Source of the DNA: Planctomycetota bacterium
GTDB taxonomy: Bacteria; Planctomycetota; Planctomycetia; Isosphaerales; Isosphaeraceae
Direction of reading: 5' to 3'
Assembly: GCA_021778575.1 (NCBI GenBank)
Contig: JAJYCH010000329.1
Coordinates: 1 to 5,945 of the forward strand
Length of the DNA stretch: 5,945 bases
How positions within the stretch are numbered: the stretch's first letter is position 1; each line of letters opens with the position of its first letter. Position numbers and translations under genes: made by a program. Under the pieces are notes generated by a model. It did not search any database and was not told the DNA's origin. It was given only the letters and a program-made list of their open reading frames with translations. Shown here piece after piece: positions 1-5,874 of this stretch.

Positions 1-900
1 GGTTTCGCACATTTCCTTGTTCAGGATCGGCATGGAGGCACCGCCCGGGATGACGGCCTGCAAATTGTCCCAACCGCCGCGCACGCCGCCGGCATGTTTC
101 TCGATCAGATCCTTCAAGGGAATGCCGAGTTCTTCCTCGACATTGCACGGGCGGTTGACATGGCCGGAGATACAGAAAATTTTAGTGCCGGTGTTTTTTG
201 GCCGCCCAAGGGCCGCGAACCAGGCAGCGCCGCGGCGCAGAACCGTCGGAATGCCGGCGATGGATTCAACGTTGTTCACCGTGGTGGGGCAGCCGTAGAG
301 CCCCATGGCTGCGGGGAACGGCGGTTTCATCCGCGGCATGCCCTTTTTGCCCTCAAGGCTTTCCAACAGAGCCGACTCTTCACCGCAGATATAAGCCCCG
401 GCCCCCCGATGGCAGTAGATCTCCAGGTCGAACCCCGACCCGTAGATATTCTTCCCCAGGTGTCCGGCCGCGCGGGCCTCGGCGATTGCCCGCTCGACCG
501 CCCGGAAGGCGTGGATATATTCGAACCGCAGATAGGCGTAGGCGGTCGACGCCTTGGTGGCGAAGCAGCCGATCAAGATCCCTTCGAGAAACTGGTGCGG
601 GTCGCGTTCCAGGAGCAGCCGGTTGTTGAACGTCGCCGGCTCGCTCTCGTCGCCGTTGACGCACATGAAGGTTTCTGTACGGTCCTTCGGTAAGAAGCTC
701 CACTTCAGCCCGGTCGGGAATCCCGCGCCACCTCGGCCGCGCAGTTCGGAGTCCTTCAAGGTCTGGATCACCTTGTCGGGGTCCATCTCGATCAGAGCCT
801 TGCGCGCCGCCTGGTAGCCGCCCCTCGACTCGTAGACCTTCAGGGTCTGACTGTCGGGGATCGCGAAATTCCGGGTCAGGATCGGTTCAAAGCTGGCCAC
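1..900 (-). CDS. nuoF: NADH-quinone oxidoreductase subunit F, NuoF (51-kDa, FMN- and NADH-binding), 3' end cut by window edge
   Basis: NuoF binds NADH and FMN and carries cluster N3, starting electron transfer in the peripheral arm of complex I on the cytoplasmic side. The 300 codons inside the window read without a stop or frameshift. Visible motifs are the glycine-rich NADH/FMN loop [13 protein letters not shown] (residues 55-67), NGDESEP (82-88), the [13 protein letters not shown] motif (about 126-138), [21 protein letters not shown] (about 152-172, split here only by description) and VIPGGASMP near the window edge. The family is usually about 430-450 residues, so roughly the last 140, including the N3 motif SCGxCxPCR, lie outside. 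The start is GTG at 900-898: a GGAG at 913-910 precedes it by 9 bases, and an in-frame TGA lies only 18 codons upstream. It follows nuoE by 88 bases, the widest gap in the operon. The usual EPGTFKDR stretch reads EPATFNNR here. Confidence 0.97.
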   Translation of the reverse strand, partial: MASFEPILTRNFAIPDSQTLKVYESRGGYQAARKALIEMDPDKVIQTLKDSELRGRGGAGFPTGLKWSFLPKDRTETFMCVNGDESEPATFNNRLLLERDPHQFLEGILIGCFATKASTAYAYLRFEYIHAFRAVERAIAEARAAGHLGKNIYGSGFDLEIYCHRGAGAYICGEESALLESLEGKKGMPRMKPPFPAAMGLYGCPTTVNNVESIAGIPTVLRRGAAWFAALGRPKNTGTKIFCISGHVNRPCNVEEELGIPLKDLIEKHAGGVRGGWDNLQAVIPGGASMPILNKEMCET

Positions 901-909
901 GTTCGCGGA

Positions 910-913
910 CTCC
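910..913 (-). promoter_or_regulatory. Ribosome binding site of nuoF
   Basis: GGAG lies 9 bases before the GTG at 900-898. It decides the start because there is no ATG between the upstream in-frame stop and the conserved N-terminus. Confidence 0.6.
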
Positions 914-988
914 AGTGGCGCCGAAGGGCGGGGGTTCCGGCGGTACTTGATTCAGGGCAACTGGGCGATTGTTTAAAGTGTCGGGAGT

Positions 989-1552
989 TCAAACTTCCGA
1001 GGAGGCCGGTTCTTGCGAGCCGATCTGGGAATTCATGCCATGTGACGGATCGACCGGGCCCTTCTTGAGCACCTCGATCATCGCGTCGACCTTCTCCGGA
1101 GTCAGCGGGCCGAAGATCCGGCCATCGTCGGCGAGCGCGGCGGGGGCAAAGTCGCAGATTCCCAGGCACTCGGCGAATTCGACCGTGAGCTTGCCGTCGG
1201 GTGTCGTCTGGCCTGATCGAACACCCAGTTTCTTGCAGGCATGTTCGAGCATCTCGTCGCCGCCGGTGATCATGCACGAGAGGGACCGGCAGATCCAGAC
1301 CCGGACGTCGCCGATCGGTGCTTGCGGGAAGAACCCGTAGAAGCTCATCGTGTCATGAACTTCGGCGGGCGTGATCTCGAGCAGTTCGGCGATCTCGGTC
1401 ATCGCCTGATAGGGAACGCAGCGAAAATACTCGTGGACGATGTGAAGCGCCGGGAGCGTGACCGCGCGTTTGCTGGGATAGCGCGGGATGAAGGCCCGGA
1501 TCTTGTCACGAATCGCTTCGGAGAGCATCGGCGTTGTCGAGTCGGCGGCCAT
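989..1552 (-). CDS. nuoE: NADH-quinone oxidoreductase subunit E, NuoE (24-kDa, 2Fe-2S)
   Basis: NuoE is the thioredoxin-like [2Fe-2S] subunit (cluster N1a) that packs against NuoF in the NADH-oxidising module. The 187-residue protein has an N-terminal helical domain (about 10-75, ending in DTMSFYGFFPQ) and a ferredoxin-like domain holding the four ligands C88, C93, C129 and C133 in the expected CX4C (CRSLSC) and CX3C (ECLGIC) pattern. The family is typically about 160-175 residues; the surplus is a polar tail after about residue 165 (GPVDPSHGMNSQIGSQEP...). The frame stays open well upstream into nuoD, but ATG at 1552-1550 is chosen because AGGGA at 1566-1562, directly after the nuoD stop, gives a 9-base spacing and the resulting protein has normal length. 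Only 14 bases separate it from nuoD, suggesting coupled translation. Confidence 0.97.
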   Translation of the reverse strand: MAADSTTPMLSEAIRDKIRAFIPRYPSKRAVTLPALHIVHEYFRCVPYQAMTEIAELLEITPAEVHDTMSFYGFFPQAPIGDVRVWICRSLSCMITGGDEMLEHACKKLGVRSGQTTPDGKLTVEFAECLGICDFAPAALADDGRIFGPLTPEKVDAMIEVLKKGPVDPSHGMNSQIGSQEPASSEV

Positions 1553-1561
1553 CGGTCGAGG

Positions 1562-1566
1562 TCCCT
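1562..1566 (-). promoter_or_regulatory. Ribosome binding site of nuoE
   Basis: AGGGA starts immediately after the nuoD TGA (1569-1567) and lies 9 bases before the nuoE ATG. This supports the ATG at 1552 over the much longer open frame that would run into nuoD. Confidence 0.6.
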
Positions 1567-2787
1567 TCAACGGTCGAGTTCGGCGGCGATGATATTCAGG
1601 CTGCCCAGGATCGCGCCGATGTCGGCGATCAGGTGGTCCTTGATCACGTGTGGGAAGACCTGAAAATTGATGAATGACGGTGGGCGAGTCCGGGTCCGCC
1701 ACGCGGTCTGGCTCCCGTCGGAAACCAGGTAATACCCCAGTTCGCCGTTCGGACTCTCGATCGCCGCGTAAACCTCGTTGACCGGCGACTCCATCCCTCG
1801 GTTGGGCATGATCAGCTCGAAGTGCTGGATCAGCCCTTCCATGCTGTTGTAAGTTGTCCCTTTGTCCGGAACCGGGAACTTCTCGGCGATGGGCACGTTG
1901 ACCGGCCCCGAAGGCAAGTTCTCGATCGCTTGCTCGACGATCTTCAGACTCTGATAGATCTCTTCGAGACGGACCTGGAACCGAGCGTAGCAATCCCCTT
2001 CGGTGGCGTAGGGGACCTGGAAGTCGAAGTCGGGATAGGCCAGATAGGGCTCATCCTTGCGGAGGTCGTAGATCACCCCACTCGCCCGGGCGATCGGTCC
2101 GGTCGAGCAGAGCGACAGGGCGTCGTCTCGGGTCAGGATGCCGATCCCTCGGGTCCGGTTGAGGAAAATCTTGTTCCGATAGACCAGTTTCTCGGTATCG
2201 AGAAGCGCCTTGGGCAGGCTGGCGATGACCGCGCGGACCTTGGTGATCACCCGATCGTTGAAATCGTGCAGGACACCGCCGACCCGCGTATAACCGGGGT
2301 GAAAGCGGTATCCCGACATCTCTTCGTAGACGTCATTGATCAGCTCACGCTGATTGAAGCAGAAGAGGAACGCCGTGAAGGCTCCCAGGTCGAGCGCGGC
2401 GGCACCGACGCAGAGCAAGTGGTCGCTGATCCTCGACAATTCGCCGATGATCACGCGAATATACTGACAGCGTCTGGTCAGTTCGATGTCGAGCAACTTC
2501 TCCACCGCGTTGTGCCAGGCCACCTCGTTCATCGGCGGGCTGATGTAATTCTTGCGGTCGACGATCGTCACGTACTGGTTGAAGTTGAGATGCTCGCCGA
2601 GCTTCTCGAAACCAGAGTGAAGATATCCGATGTCGGGCGTCGCCTTGACGATCCGTTCGCCATCGAGTTCCAGGACCAGACGCAAGGTCGTATGGGTCGC
2701 CGGGTGCTGCGGCCCGAAGTTGAGCGTCCAGTGATACTCTTTGTGCTCGGATTCGATCTCGGGTTCGTCGAGCAAATTGGCCGGCAT
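1567..2787 (-). CDS. nuoD: NADH-quinone oxidoreductase subunit D, NuoD (49-kDa, quinone-binding)
   Basis: NuoD is related to [NiFe]-hydrogenase large subunits and forms the quinone-reduction cavity together with NuoB. Its 406 residues match the family length. Visible marks are GPQHPATH (25-32, quinone-site His at 28 and 32), IGYLHSGFEK (53-62), the quinone-site Tyr81 in DRKNYIS, RVIIGELSRISDHLL (111-125), LDLGA (132-136, with the conserved Asp133), GYTRVGGV (165-172), ESPNGELGYYLVSDGS (344-359), RPPSF (368-372) and the conserved C-terminal DR. The residue before Tyr81 is Asn, where Thermus Nqo4 and human NDUFS2 have Asp as I recall them. NuoC and NuoD are separate genes here, unlike the fused form in E. 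coli. ATG at 2787-2785 is preceded by AGGTG at 2800-2796 with an 8-base spacing. Confidence 0.98.
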   Translation of the reverse strand: MPANLLDEPEIESEHKEYHWTLNFGPQHPATHTTLRLVLELDGERIVKATPDIGYLHSGFEKLGEHLNFNQYVTIVDRKNYISPPMNEVAWHNAVEKLLDIELTRRCQYIRVIIGELSRISDHLLCVGAAALDLGAFTAFLFCFNQRELINDVYEEMSGYRFHPGYTRVGGVLHDFNDRVITKVRAVIASLPKALLDTEKLVYRNKIFLNRTRGIGILTRDDALSLCSTGPIARASGVIYDLRKDEPYLAYPDFDFQVPYATEGDCYARFQVRLEEIYQSLKIVEQAIENLPSGPVNVPIAEKFPVPDKGTTYNSMEGLIQHFELIMPNRGMESPVNEVYAAIESPNGELGYYLVSDGSQTAWRTRTRPPSFINFQVFPHVIKDHLIADIGAILGSLNIIAAELDR

Positions 2788-2795
2788 GATCGTGA

Positions 2796-2800
2796 CACCT
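2796..2800 (-). promoter_or_regulatory. Ribosome binding site of nuoD
   Basis: AGGTG lies 8 bases upstream of the nuoD ATG, within the 58-base nuoC-nuoD gap. It supports the chosen start. Confidence 0.55.
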
Positions 2801-2845
2801 GCGTGGGCGGCGGGTCGTCAATGAAATCGGTAAGTCAACACTCGT

Positions 2846-3382
2846 TCAGGATTCGTCGCGAGTCAGTCGCGGGAAGTTGTGGCGTTCGCCGCGACCTCGA
2901 AGCGGGTAATCCTTGCGCAGGGGGAAAGCAGTGAATTCCTCGGGCATCAAAATCCGCCGGAGGTCGGGGTGGCCCTCGAACGAGATCCCGAACATATCGA
3001 AGATCTCGCGCTCCATCCAGTCGGCACCGATCCAGTGAGCGACGACCGACGGCAAACTCGGTCGCGATTCCTCGACACCAACCTTGAGGATCAATCGTTC
3101 ATGGCTGTCCTGGTTGAGCAGCACATAATGCACCTCGAACCGGCTCGAACCCGACGCTCGCCCCGGATAGGCCAGATAGTCGATGCCACCGATCTCGATC
3201 AACTGAAACGCCAGTTCCGATTTCAACGCCACCAGAGCAGGCAGCAACTGGTCCGATTTCAGAAAGACTCGAAGATTATCGCGGAAGCGAACCGTTTCCA
3301 GCGTTGCTCCACCCAGTACCTTCGTCAGCGCTTCGAGTGTCCCGGCGTGGGGATCGACGTCCGTAGTGGCGGCCTCGGTCAC
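2846..3382 (-). CDS. nuoC: NADH-quinone oxidoreductase subunit C, NuoC (30-kDa)
   Basis: NuoC is a structural subunit of the connecting module, without cofactor, that braces NuoD and NuoB. The 178-residue protein ends with the family signature: [20 protein letters not shown] (124-143), then [10 protein letters not shown] (154-163). The N-terminal half is the variable alpha/beta domain expected of NuoC. The start is GTG at 3382-3380: GAGGA at 3394-3390 lies 7 bases before it, and an in-frame TGA about nine codons upstream leaves no ATG option. An out-of-frame ATG inside the same site (ATG AAG CCG TGA) yields nothing sensible. Gaps to nuoB (63 bases) and nuoD (58 bases) are compatible with one operon and I saw no convincing terminator in either. 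Confidence 0.97.
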   Translation of the reverse strand: MTEAATTDVDPHAGTLEALTKVLGGATLETVRFRDNLRVFLKSDQLLPALVALKSELAFQLIEIGGIDYLAYPGRASGSSRFEVHYVLLNQDSHERLILKVGVEESRPSLPSVVAHWIGADWMEREIFDMFGISFEGHPDLRRILMPEEFTAFPLRKDYPLRGRGERHNFPRLTRDES

Positions 3383-3389
3383 GGCTTCA

Positions 3390-3394
3390 TCCTC
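3390..3394 (-). promoter_or_regulatory. Ribosome binding site of nuoC (decides a GTG start)
   Basis: GAGGA, 7 bases before the GTG at 3382-3380, is the strongest Shine-Dalgarno match in the operon and fixes the non-ATG start. Confidence 0.65.
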
Positions 3395-3445
3395 GAGTCG
3401 GGTTCAATTCGCGCGAAACTCGCAACAAATTACAGGCCAACGGAT

Positions 3446-4171
3446 TCACTTCGTCTCGTCGCGTCCCACCAGCCCGGCACCACCCGGCAAACGATAGCCG
3501 TAACGAGCCTCGTCGCCTCGCTCCTCGGCCAGAGCCAGTCCCGCAGGCAGCATTTGCTTTTCGAGCAACATCTTCTCGCGCTCTTGAAGTTCGGGCAGAC
3601 CGTTCTTGCCGAAGGTCGAGCCCCCCTTCTGGATCTTGGCCTGAAGGTCCATGATCGCCCGGAGGATCTGTTCGGGCCGGGGTGGGCAGCCCGGGATGTA
3701 GATGTCAACCGGCAAGAAGCGGTCGATCCCCTGAACCACCGCGTAGGTGTCAAAGATTCCGCCCGTCGAGGCACAGGCCCCCATGCTGATGCACCACTTC
3801 GGTTCGGGCATCTGGAGCCAGATTCGCTGAAGGACCGGCATCATCTTCATCGCGACCCGCCCGGCCACGATCATCAGATCGCACTGCCGAGGGCTGAACC
3901 GCATGACCTCGGCACCGAACCGAGCGATGTCGAACCGGCTCGCGCCAACGGCCATGAGCTCGATCCCACAACACGCGGTGGCGAAGGGCATGGGCCAGAG
4001 ACTGTTTTTTCGGCTGTAATTCACACCCCAGGTCGCCGCGTCCTGCAAACGCGTGAGAATCGTTCCCTCGGGAACTTCGACGGCTCCCTCGGGCTTCAAT
4101 CCGGCGATCGATCCGGTCGGATTTACGAGCGGCGAACCAGGGCCGCCCGATGTGGGAACACCTAGCGCCAT
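3446..4171 (-). CDS. nuoB: NADH-quinone oxidoreductase subunit B, NuoB (20-kDa, cluster N2)
   Basis: NuoB carries the terminal [4Fe-4S] cluster N2, which hands electrons to quinone at the NuoB/NuoD interface. The four N2 ligands are visible: tandem C67-C68 in TACCGIEL, C133 in GACASTGG and C162 in PVDIYIPGCPPRPE. Other family blocks are NSLWP (56-60), ARFGAEVMRFSPRQ (83-96), MIVAGRV (100-106) and PEPKW (122-126). At 241 residues it is longer than usual (Thermus Nqo6 is about 180). The surplus is an N-terminal Gly/Pro-rich lead of roughly 35 residues and a charged C-terminal tail after about residue 182 (ELQEREKMLLEKQ and onward). C97 and C127 are additional cysteines not needed for N2. ATG at 4171-4169 overlaps the end of nuoA by 10 bases; AAGGGG at 4184-4179 is its ribosome site, suggesting translational coupling. 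Confidence 0.98.
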   Translation of the reverse strand: MALGVPTSGGPGSPLVNPTGSIAGLKPEGAVEVPEGTILTRLQDAATWGVNYSRKNSLWPMPFATACCGIELMAVGASRFDIARFGAEVMRFSPRQCDLMIVAGRVAMKMMPVLQRIWLQMPEPKWCISMGACASTGGIFDTYAVVQGIDRFLPVDIYIPGCPPRPEQILRAIMDLQAKIQKGGSTFGKNGLPELQEREKMLLEKQMLPAGLALAEERGDEARYGYRLPGGAGLVGRDETK

Positions 4172-4596
4172 GTGAAGACCCCTTTTCGCCAGGCGTAGGC
4201 ATAAGCCGCGGCGAGGACGAGAATAAAGACGACGATCTCACCGAAAACCAGCCCTCGGAACTCGCGAGGAATTCCCGTCGGAACGGGAGCGGGCAGGTCG
4301 GGTAGATCGGGAGCGGCCGAGGCAACCGTGGCTTCCGCGCTGTACTGCGTCACCGCCCAGGGATACAGGTAGAGAAGTTCGACATCGAACAGCAAGAAGA
4401 CGATCGCGACCAGATAGTAACGAACGTCGAACCGCTGTCGGGCGTCGCCAATCGGGTCCATGCCCGACTCATACGGCATCTGCTTGACCGCCGTCCGCTT
4501 CCTCGGACCGAGAAACTCGCTCGTCACGATCATGCCGATCGCCGTTGCGATCGCGATCATCACAAACAAGAAAATCGGAGTGAACACCGTATCCAT
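4162..4596 (-). CDS. nuoA: NADH-quinone oxidoreductase subunit A, NuoA (membrane subunit, ND3 homologue)
   Basis: NuoA is a three-helix membrane subunit at the junction of the peripheral and membrane arms. With the ATG at 4596-4594 it has 144 residues, within the family range. Helices are at about 5-25, 60-80 and 116-136. The signature PYESGMDPIGDARQRF (41-56) forms the cytoplasmic loop next to the quinone channel, followed by YLVAIVFLLFDVELLYLYPW (61-80), which contains the conserved Asp/Glu pair of helix 2. The loop between helices 2 and 3 (about 83-114) is longer than in E. coli NuoA and rich in Ala and Pro. The frame stays open to a TTG at 4674, which would add 26 residues, but that lead is not NuoA-like and no good ribosome site precedes any candidate; a GTG at 4611 is also possible. 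The start is therefore the least certain in the operon. Confidence 0.95.
   Translation of the reverse strand: MDTVFTPIFLFVMIAIATAIGMIVTSEFLGPRKRTAVKQMPYESGMDPIGDARQRFDVRYYLVAIVFLLFDVELLYLYPWAVTQYSAEATVASAAPDLPDLPAPVPTGIPREFRGLVFGEIVVFILVLAAAYAYAWRKGVFTWR
4179..4184 (-). promoter_or_regulatory. Ribosome binding site of nuoB inside the 3' end of nuoA
   Basis: AAGGGG lies 7 bases before the nuoB ATG and within nuoA codons. It supports the 10-base overlap start. Confidence 0.6.
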
Positions 4597-4613
4597 GATG
4601 GTCGGACCCACTT

Positions 4614-4633
4614 CAAACCGAACGACCGGTTTG
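4614..4633 (-). repeat. Inverted repeat (7-bp arms) in the nuoA leader
   Basis: CAAACCG (4614-4620) and CGGTTTG (4627-4633) are perfectly complementary around a 6-base loop. In the nuoA transcript this would be a hairpin ending 17 bases before the ATG. Its upstream arm shares four bases (4630-4633) with the neighbouring palindrome, so the two hairpins exclude each other at full length. Confidence 0.55.
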
Positions 4634-4649
4634 TGAAGAGTTTCACAAA
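4630..4649. promoter_or_regulatory. Perfect palindrome TTTGTGAA-N4-TTCACAAA, CRP/FNR-like operator candidate upstream of nuoA
   Basis: The 8-bp arms (4630-4637 and 4642-4649) match perfectly around GAGT. The core is TGTGA (4632-4636), six bases, TCACA (4643-4647), identical to the half-sites and spacing known for CRP-family regulators. It lies 33 bases upstream of the nuoA ATG. Binding is inferred; the same sequence could instead work as an RNA hairpin in the leader. Confidence 0.5.
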
Positions 4650-4711
4650 GTCGAGCGTAAAAAGATCCCAGCAAGTTGCCGGTAGATCACTTCATCTCCA
4701 CGATGGAGTCG

Positions 4712-4739
4712 ATCATACGCGGGAATCGCGGGATCGCAA
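4712..4739 (-). promoter_or_regulatory. Candidate sigma70-type promoter of the nuo operon
   Basis: On the minus strand TTGCGA (4739-4734) is followed after 16 bases by TATGAT (4717-4712), which is five of six bases of the -10 consensus. Transcription would start near 4705 and leave a leader of about 110 bases holding both inverted repeats. The spacer contains the direct repeat CGCGGGA(A)/TCGCGGGA (plus-strand reading). The -35 match is modest and planctomycete promoters are poorly defined, so this is tentative. Confidence 0.4.
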
Positions 4740-4815
4740 GGGGGGACCGACGAACTTTGCCTTCGCTTTTCGCAAGTCAAGAAACCTGATCCATCCTCTT
4801 GAAACGGGCTCTGAC

Positions 4816-4846
4816 AAAAAAAAGGGGGAGCGTCCAAACGCTCCCC
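4816..4846 (-). terminator. Intrinsic terminator of the upstream secreted-protein gene
   Basis: On the minus strand GGGGAGCG (4846-4839), a 6-base loop and CGCTCCCC (4832-4825) form a perfect 8-bp GC-rich stem, followed after one C by a run of eight T (4823-4816). It starts 28 bases after the stop codon of the secreted-protein gene. With no T-run on the other side it works only for leftward transcription, and it separates that gene from the nuo operon. Confidence 0.9.
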
Positions 4847-4873
4847 TGCTGGCTTCATAAATCGCGGACCAGC

Positions 4874-5662
4874 TTAGCCTGGAGGAGGCACCGCGATCGT
4901 CGAAGGGTCAGGCGGAGCGCTCCGGGTGGCGGGCGCTCTCGTGCCGGTCCCGTTCGCGGGACGACTTCCGGGGACGGGCGGAGCCGTCGACGTTCCCGAA
5001 CGCCGAGGGGCAGCCGTGCCGGGAGCTGGGGCGGGGGCGGTCCGACGGGTCGTCGAGGAATTGGGAGCCGGGGCTCGCGAGATCGCTGATCCCCGACTTG
5101 GCGCGTTAGGCTCGGGTGCTCGGCTCGTCGCCGCTTCCTTCGGCCGTGCGGCTGACGCCGACTTATCCGTCGAGCCCCGCTCCAGTTGCCGGAGTTTTTG
5201 CGAGCGCTTGACCGGGTCCTTTTCCTGGAGAGCCTCGGCGTATTCCTGATCCCGCTTCTTCATCCGATCAACAAATTCCTGGTTCTGGGGATTGTTGTTC
5301 GGCTTGTAAATGTTCTTGTACTGGCGGTTGAGCCGCTGATAAGCCTCGTTATAAGGCGTGCCGGCCGAGGAGCCTCGACGAGAGAGATTCGACTCGAAGT
5401 CCCCATCGTCCTCGTCGAGAGACTGACGATAGGTGTTGGATCGGGGCCGGGTGATCATCGGTTCCCCGTTCAAGCGGGCCTGACCCGGCAAGGCGGGATT
5501 GTTCGAGTACGACGGATAGCTGAACTCACGATAATCCTGGTAACCCGAGTTTCCATAAGGATTAAACGAGGAGTTAGATTGTGCCCGGACGATCGAGGGG
5601 ACAGACCCGAGGCCAAGCAAAACCAGGGCCAGGGGGATCGTTCGATAAGTTCTGGTAACCAT
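4874..5662 (-). CDS. Exported low-complexity protein of unknown function
   Basis: I do not recognise this 262-residue protein. It has a clear signal peptide: basic start (MVTRTYR), hydrophobic core LALVLLGLG (11-19) and a likely signal peptidase I site after VRA (25-27). There is no cysteine, so it is not a lipoprotein. After cleavage comes an Asn/Ser/Tyr/Pro-rich stretch (28-60), an acidic patch DEDDGDFE (83-90), a charged and probably helical part (about 104-162, with NEAYQRLNRQYKNIYK and RMKKRDQEYAEALQEK), then about 95 residues almost entirely of Ala, Pro, Ser, Thr, Arg and Gly, with SRAPEPN and SRAPAPN as a loose repeat; this tail is likely disordered. ATG at 5662-5660 has GGAG at 5673-5670. 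It has its own terminator and is separate from the nuo operon, so proximity gives no link to respiration. A cell-envelope or matrix role is only a guess. Confidence 0.8.
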   Translation of the reverse strand: MVTRTYRTIPLALVLLGLGSVPSIVRAQSNSSFNPYGNSGYQDYREFSYPSYSNNPALPGQARLNGEPMITRPRSNTYRQSLDEDDGDFESNLSRRGSSAGTPYNEAYQRLNRQYKNIYKPNNNPQNQEFVDRMKKRDQEYAEALQEKDPVKRSQKLRQLERGSTDKSASAARPKEAATSRAPEPNAPSRGSAISRAPAPNSSTTRRTAPAPAPGTAAPRRSGTSTAPPVPGSRPANGTGTRAPATRSAPPDPSTIAVPPPG

Positions 5663-5669
5663 GACCGGT

Positions 5670-5673
5670 CTCC
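5670..5673 (-). promoter_or_regulatory. Ribosome binding site of the secreted-protein gene
   Basis: GGAG lies 7 bases before the ATG at 5662-5660. It supports this start, which also places a proper signal peptide at the N-terminus. Confidence 0.6.
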
Positions 5674-5699
5674 AAGACTTTCCCCGTCGCCAAGCTGGA

Positions 5700-5721
5700 G
5701 CGCGGATCGGGGATCTCGCGC
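5700..5721 (-). repeat. Inverted repeat in the leader of the secreted-protein gene
   Basis: GCGCG-GATC (5700-5708) pairs with GATC-(T)-CGCGC (5712-5721) around a GGG loop with one bulged base, giving a 9-bp stem. It lies about 38 bases upstream of the start codon, between the candidate promoter and the ribosome site. No T-run follows, so it is not a terminator. Confidence 0.35.
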
Positions 5722-5767
5722 GTTCCGTGACATTGATTCGTTTAAGGCAAGAACCATGCCATCTCTT

Positions 5768-5776
5768 ATTCTAGCA
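5768..5776 (-). promoter_or_regulatory. Candidate extended -10 promoter of the secreted-protein gene
   Basis: TGC-TAGAAT on the minus strand (5776-5768) fits an extended -10 element (TGnTATAAT with one mismatch). No good -35 lies at 17 bases; TTGTCT is present but 21 bases away. The leader would be about 98 bases. The rest of 5663-5874 shows no coding sequence I can support. Confidence 0.3.
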
Positions 5777-5874
5777 CCGCCAACCGGGCATACCAGACAA
5801 TTTTTCGGGATTCTCGTGGGGTCGGTCAACTGCGGGCCTGTCCGGATTTTCTGGGGGTGCACTGCGGCCGCGGA

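Noticed and set aside
901..988. nuoE-nuoF gap as a place for a terminator or a small gene
   Set aside because: There is only a 4-bp GTTT/AAAC pairing and no stem followed by a T-run; I see nothing there except the nuoF ribosome site.
1553..1993. Upstream extension of the nuoE frame to 334 residues
   Set aside because: The added 147 residues lie inside nuoD in another frame and look random; the ATG at 1552 has a ribosome site and gives a normal NuoE.
1822..2934. 370-codon open frame on the plus strand opposite nuoD
   Set aside because: It mirrors the codon pattern of nuoD and reads as a Val/Asp/Leu/Arg-rich shadow without any family signature.
2879..4165. 428-codon open frame on the plus strand opposite nuoC and nuoB
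   Set aside because: It is antisense to two genes with unmistakable conserved motifs, has no recognisable domain, and long antisense frames are expected in GC-rich coding DNA.
4597..4674. N-terminal extension of NuoA from a TTG at 4674
   Set aside because: The extra 26 residues are polar and not NuoA-like, no ribosome site precedes the TTG, and both leader palindromes would have to be coding.
4775..4780. TTGACT on the minus strand as a -35 box for nuo
   Set aside because: It is a good -35 match, but no acceptable -10 lies 16-18 bases downstream (AAGTTC at 17), so the TTGCGA/TATGAT pair was preferred.
4643..4858. 71-codon minus-strand and 75-codon plus-strand frames between the terminator and nuoA
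   Set aside because: Both run through the terminator and the candidate promoter, lack ribosome sites and have no conserved look.
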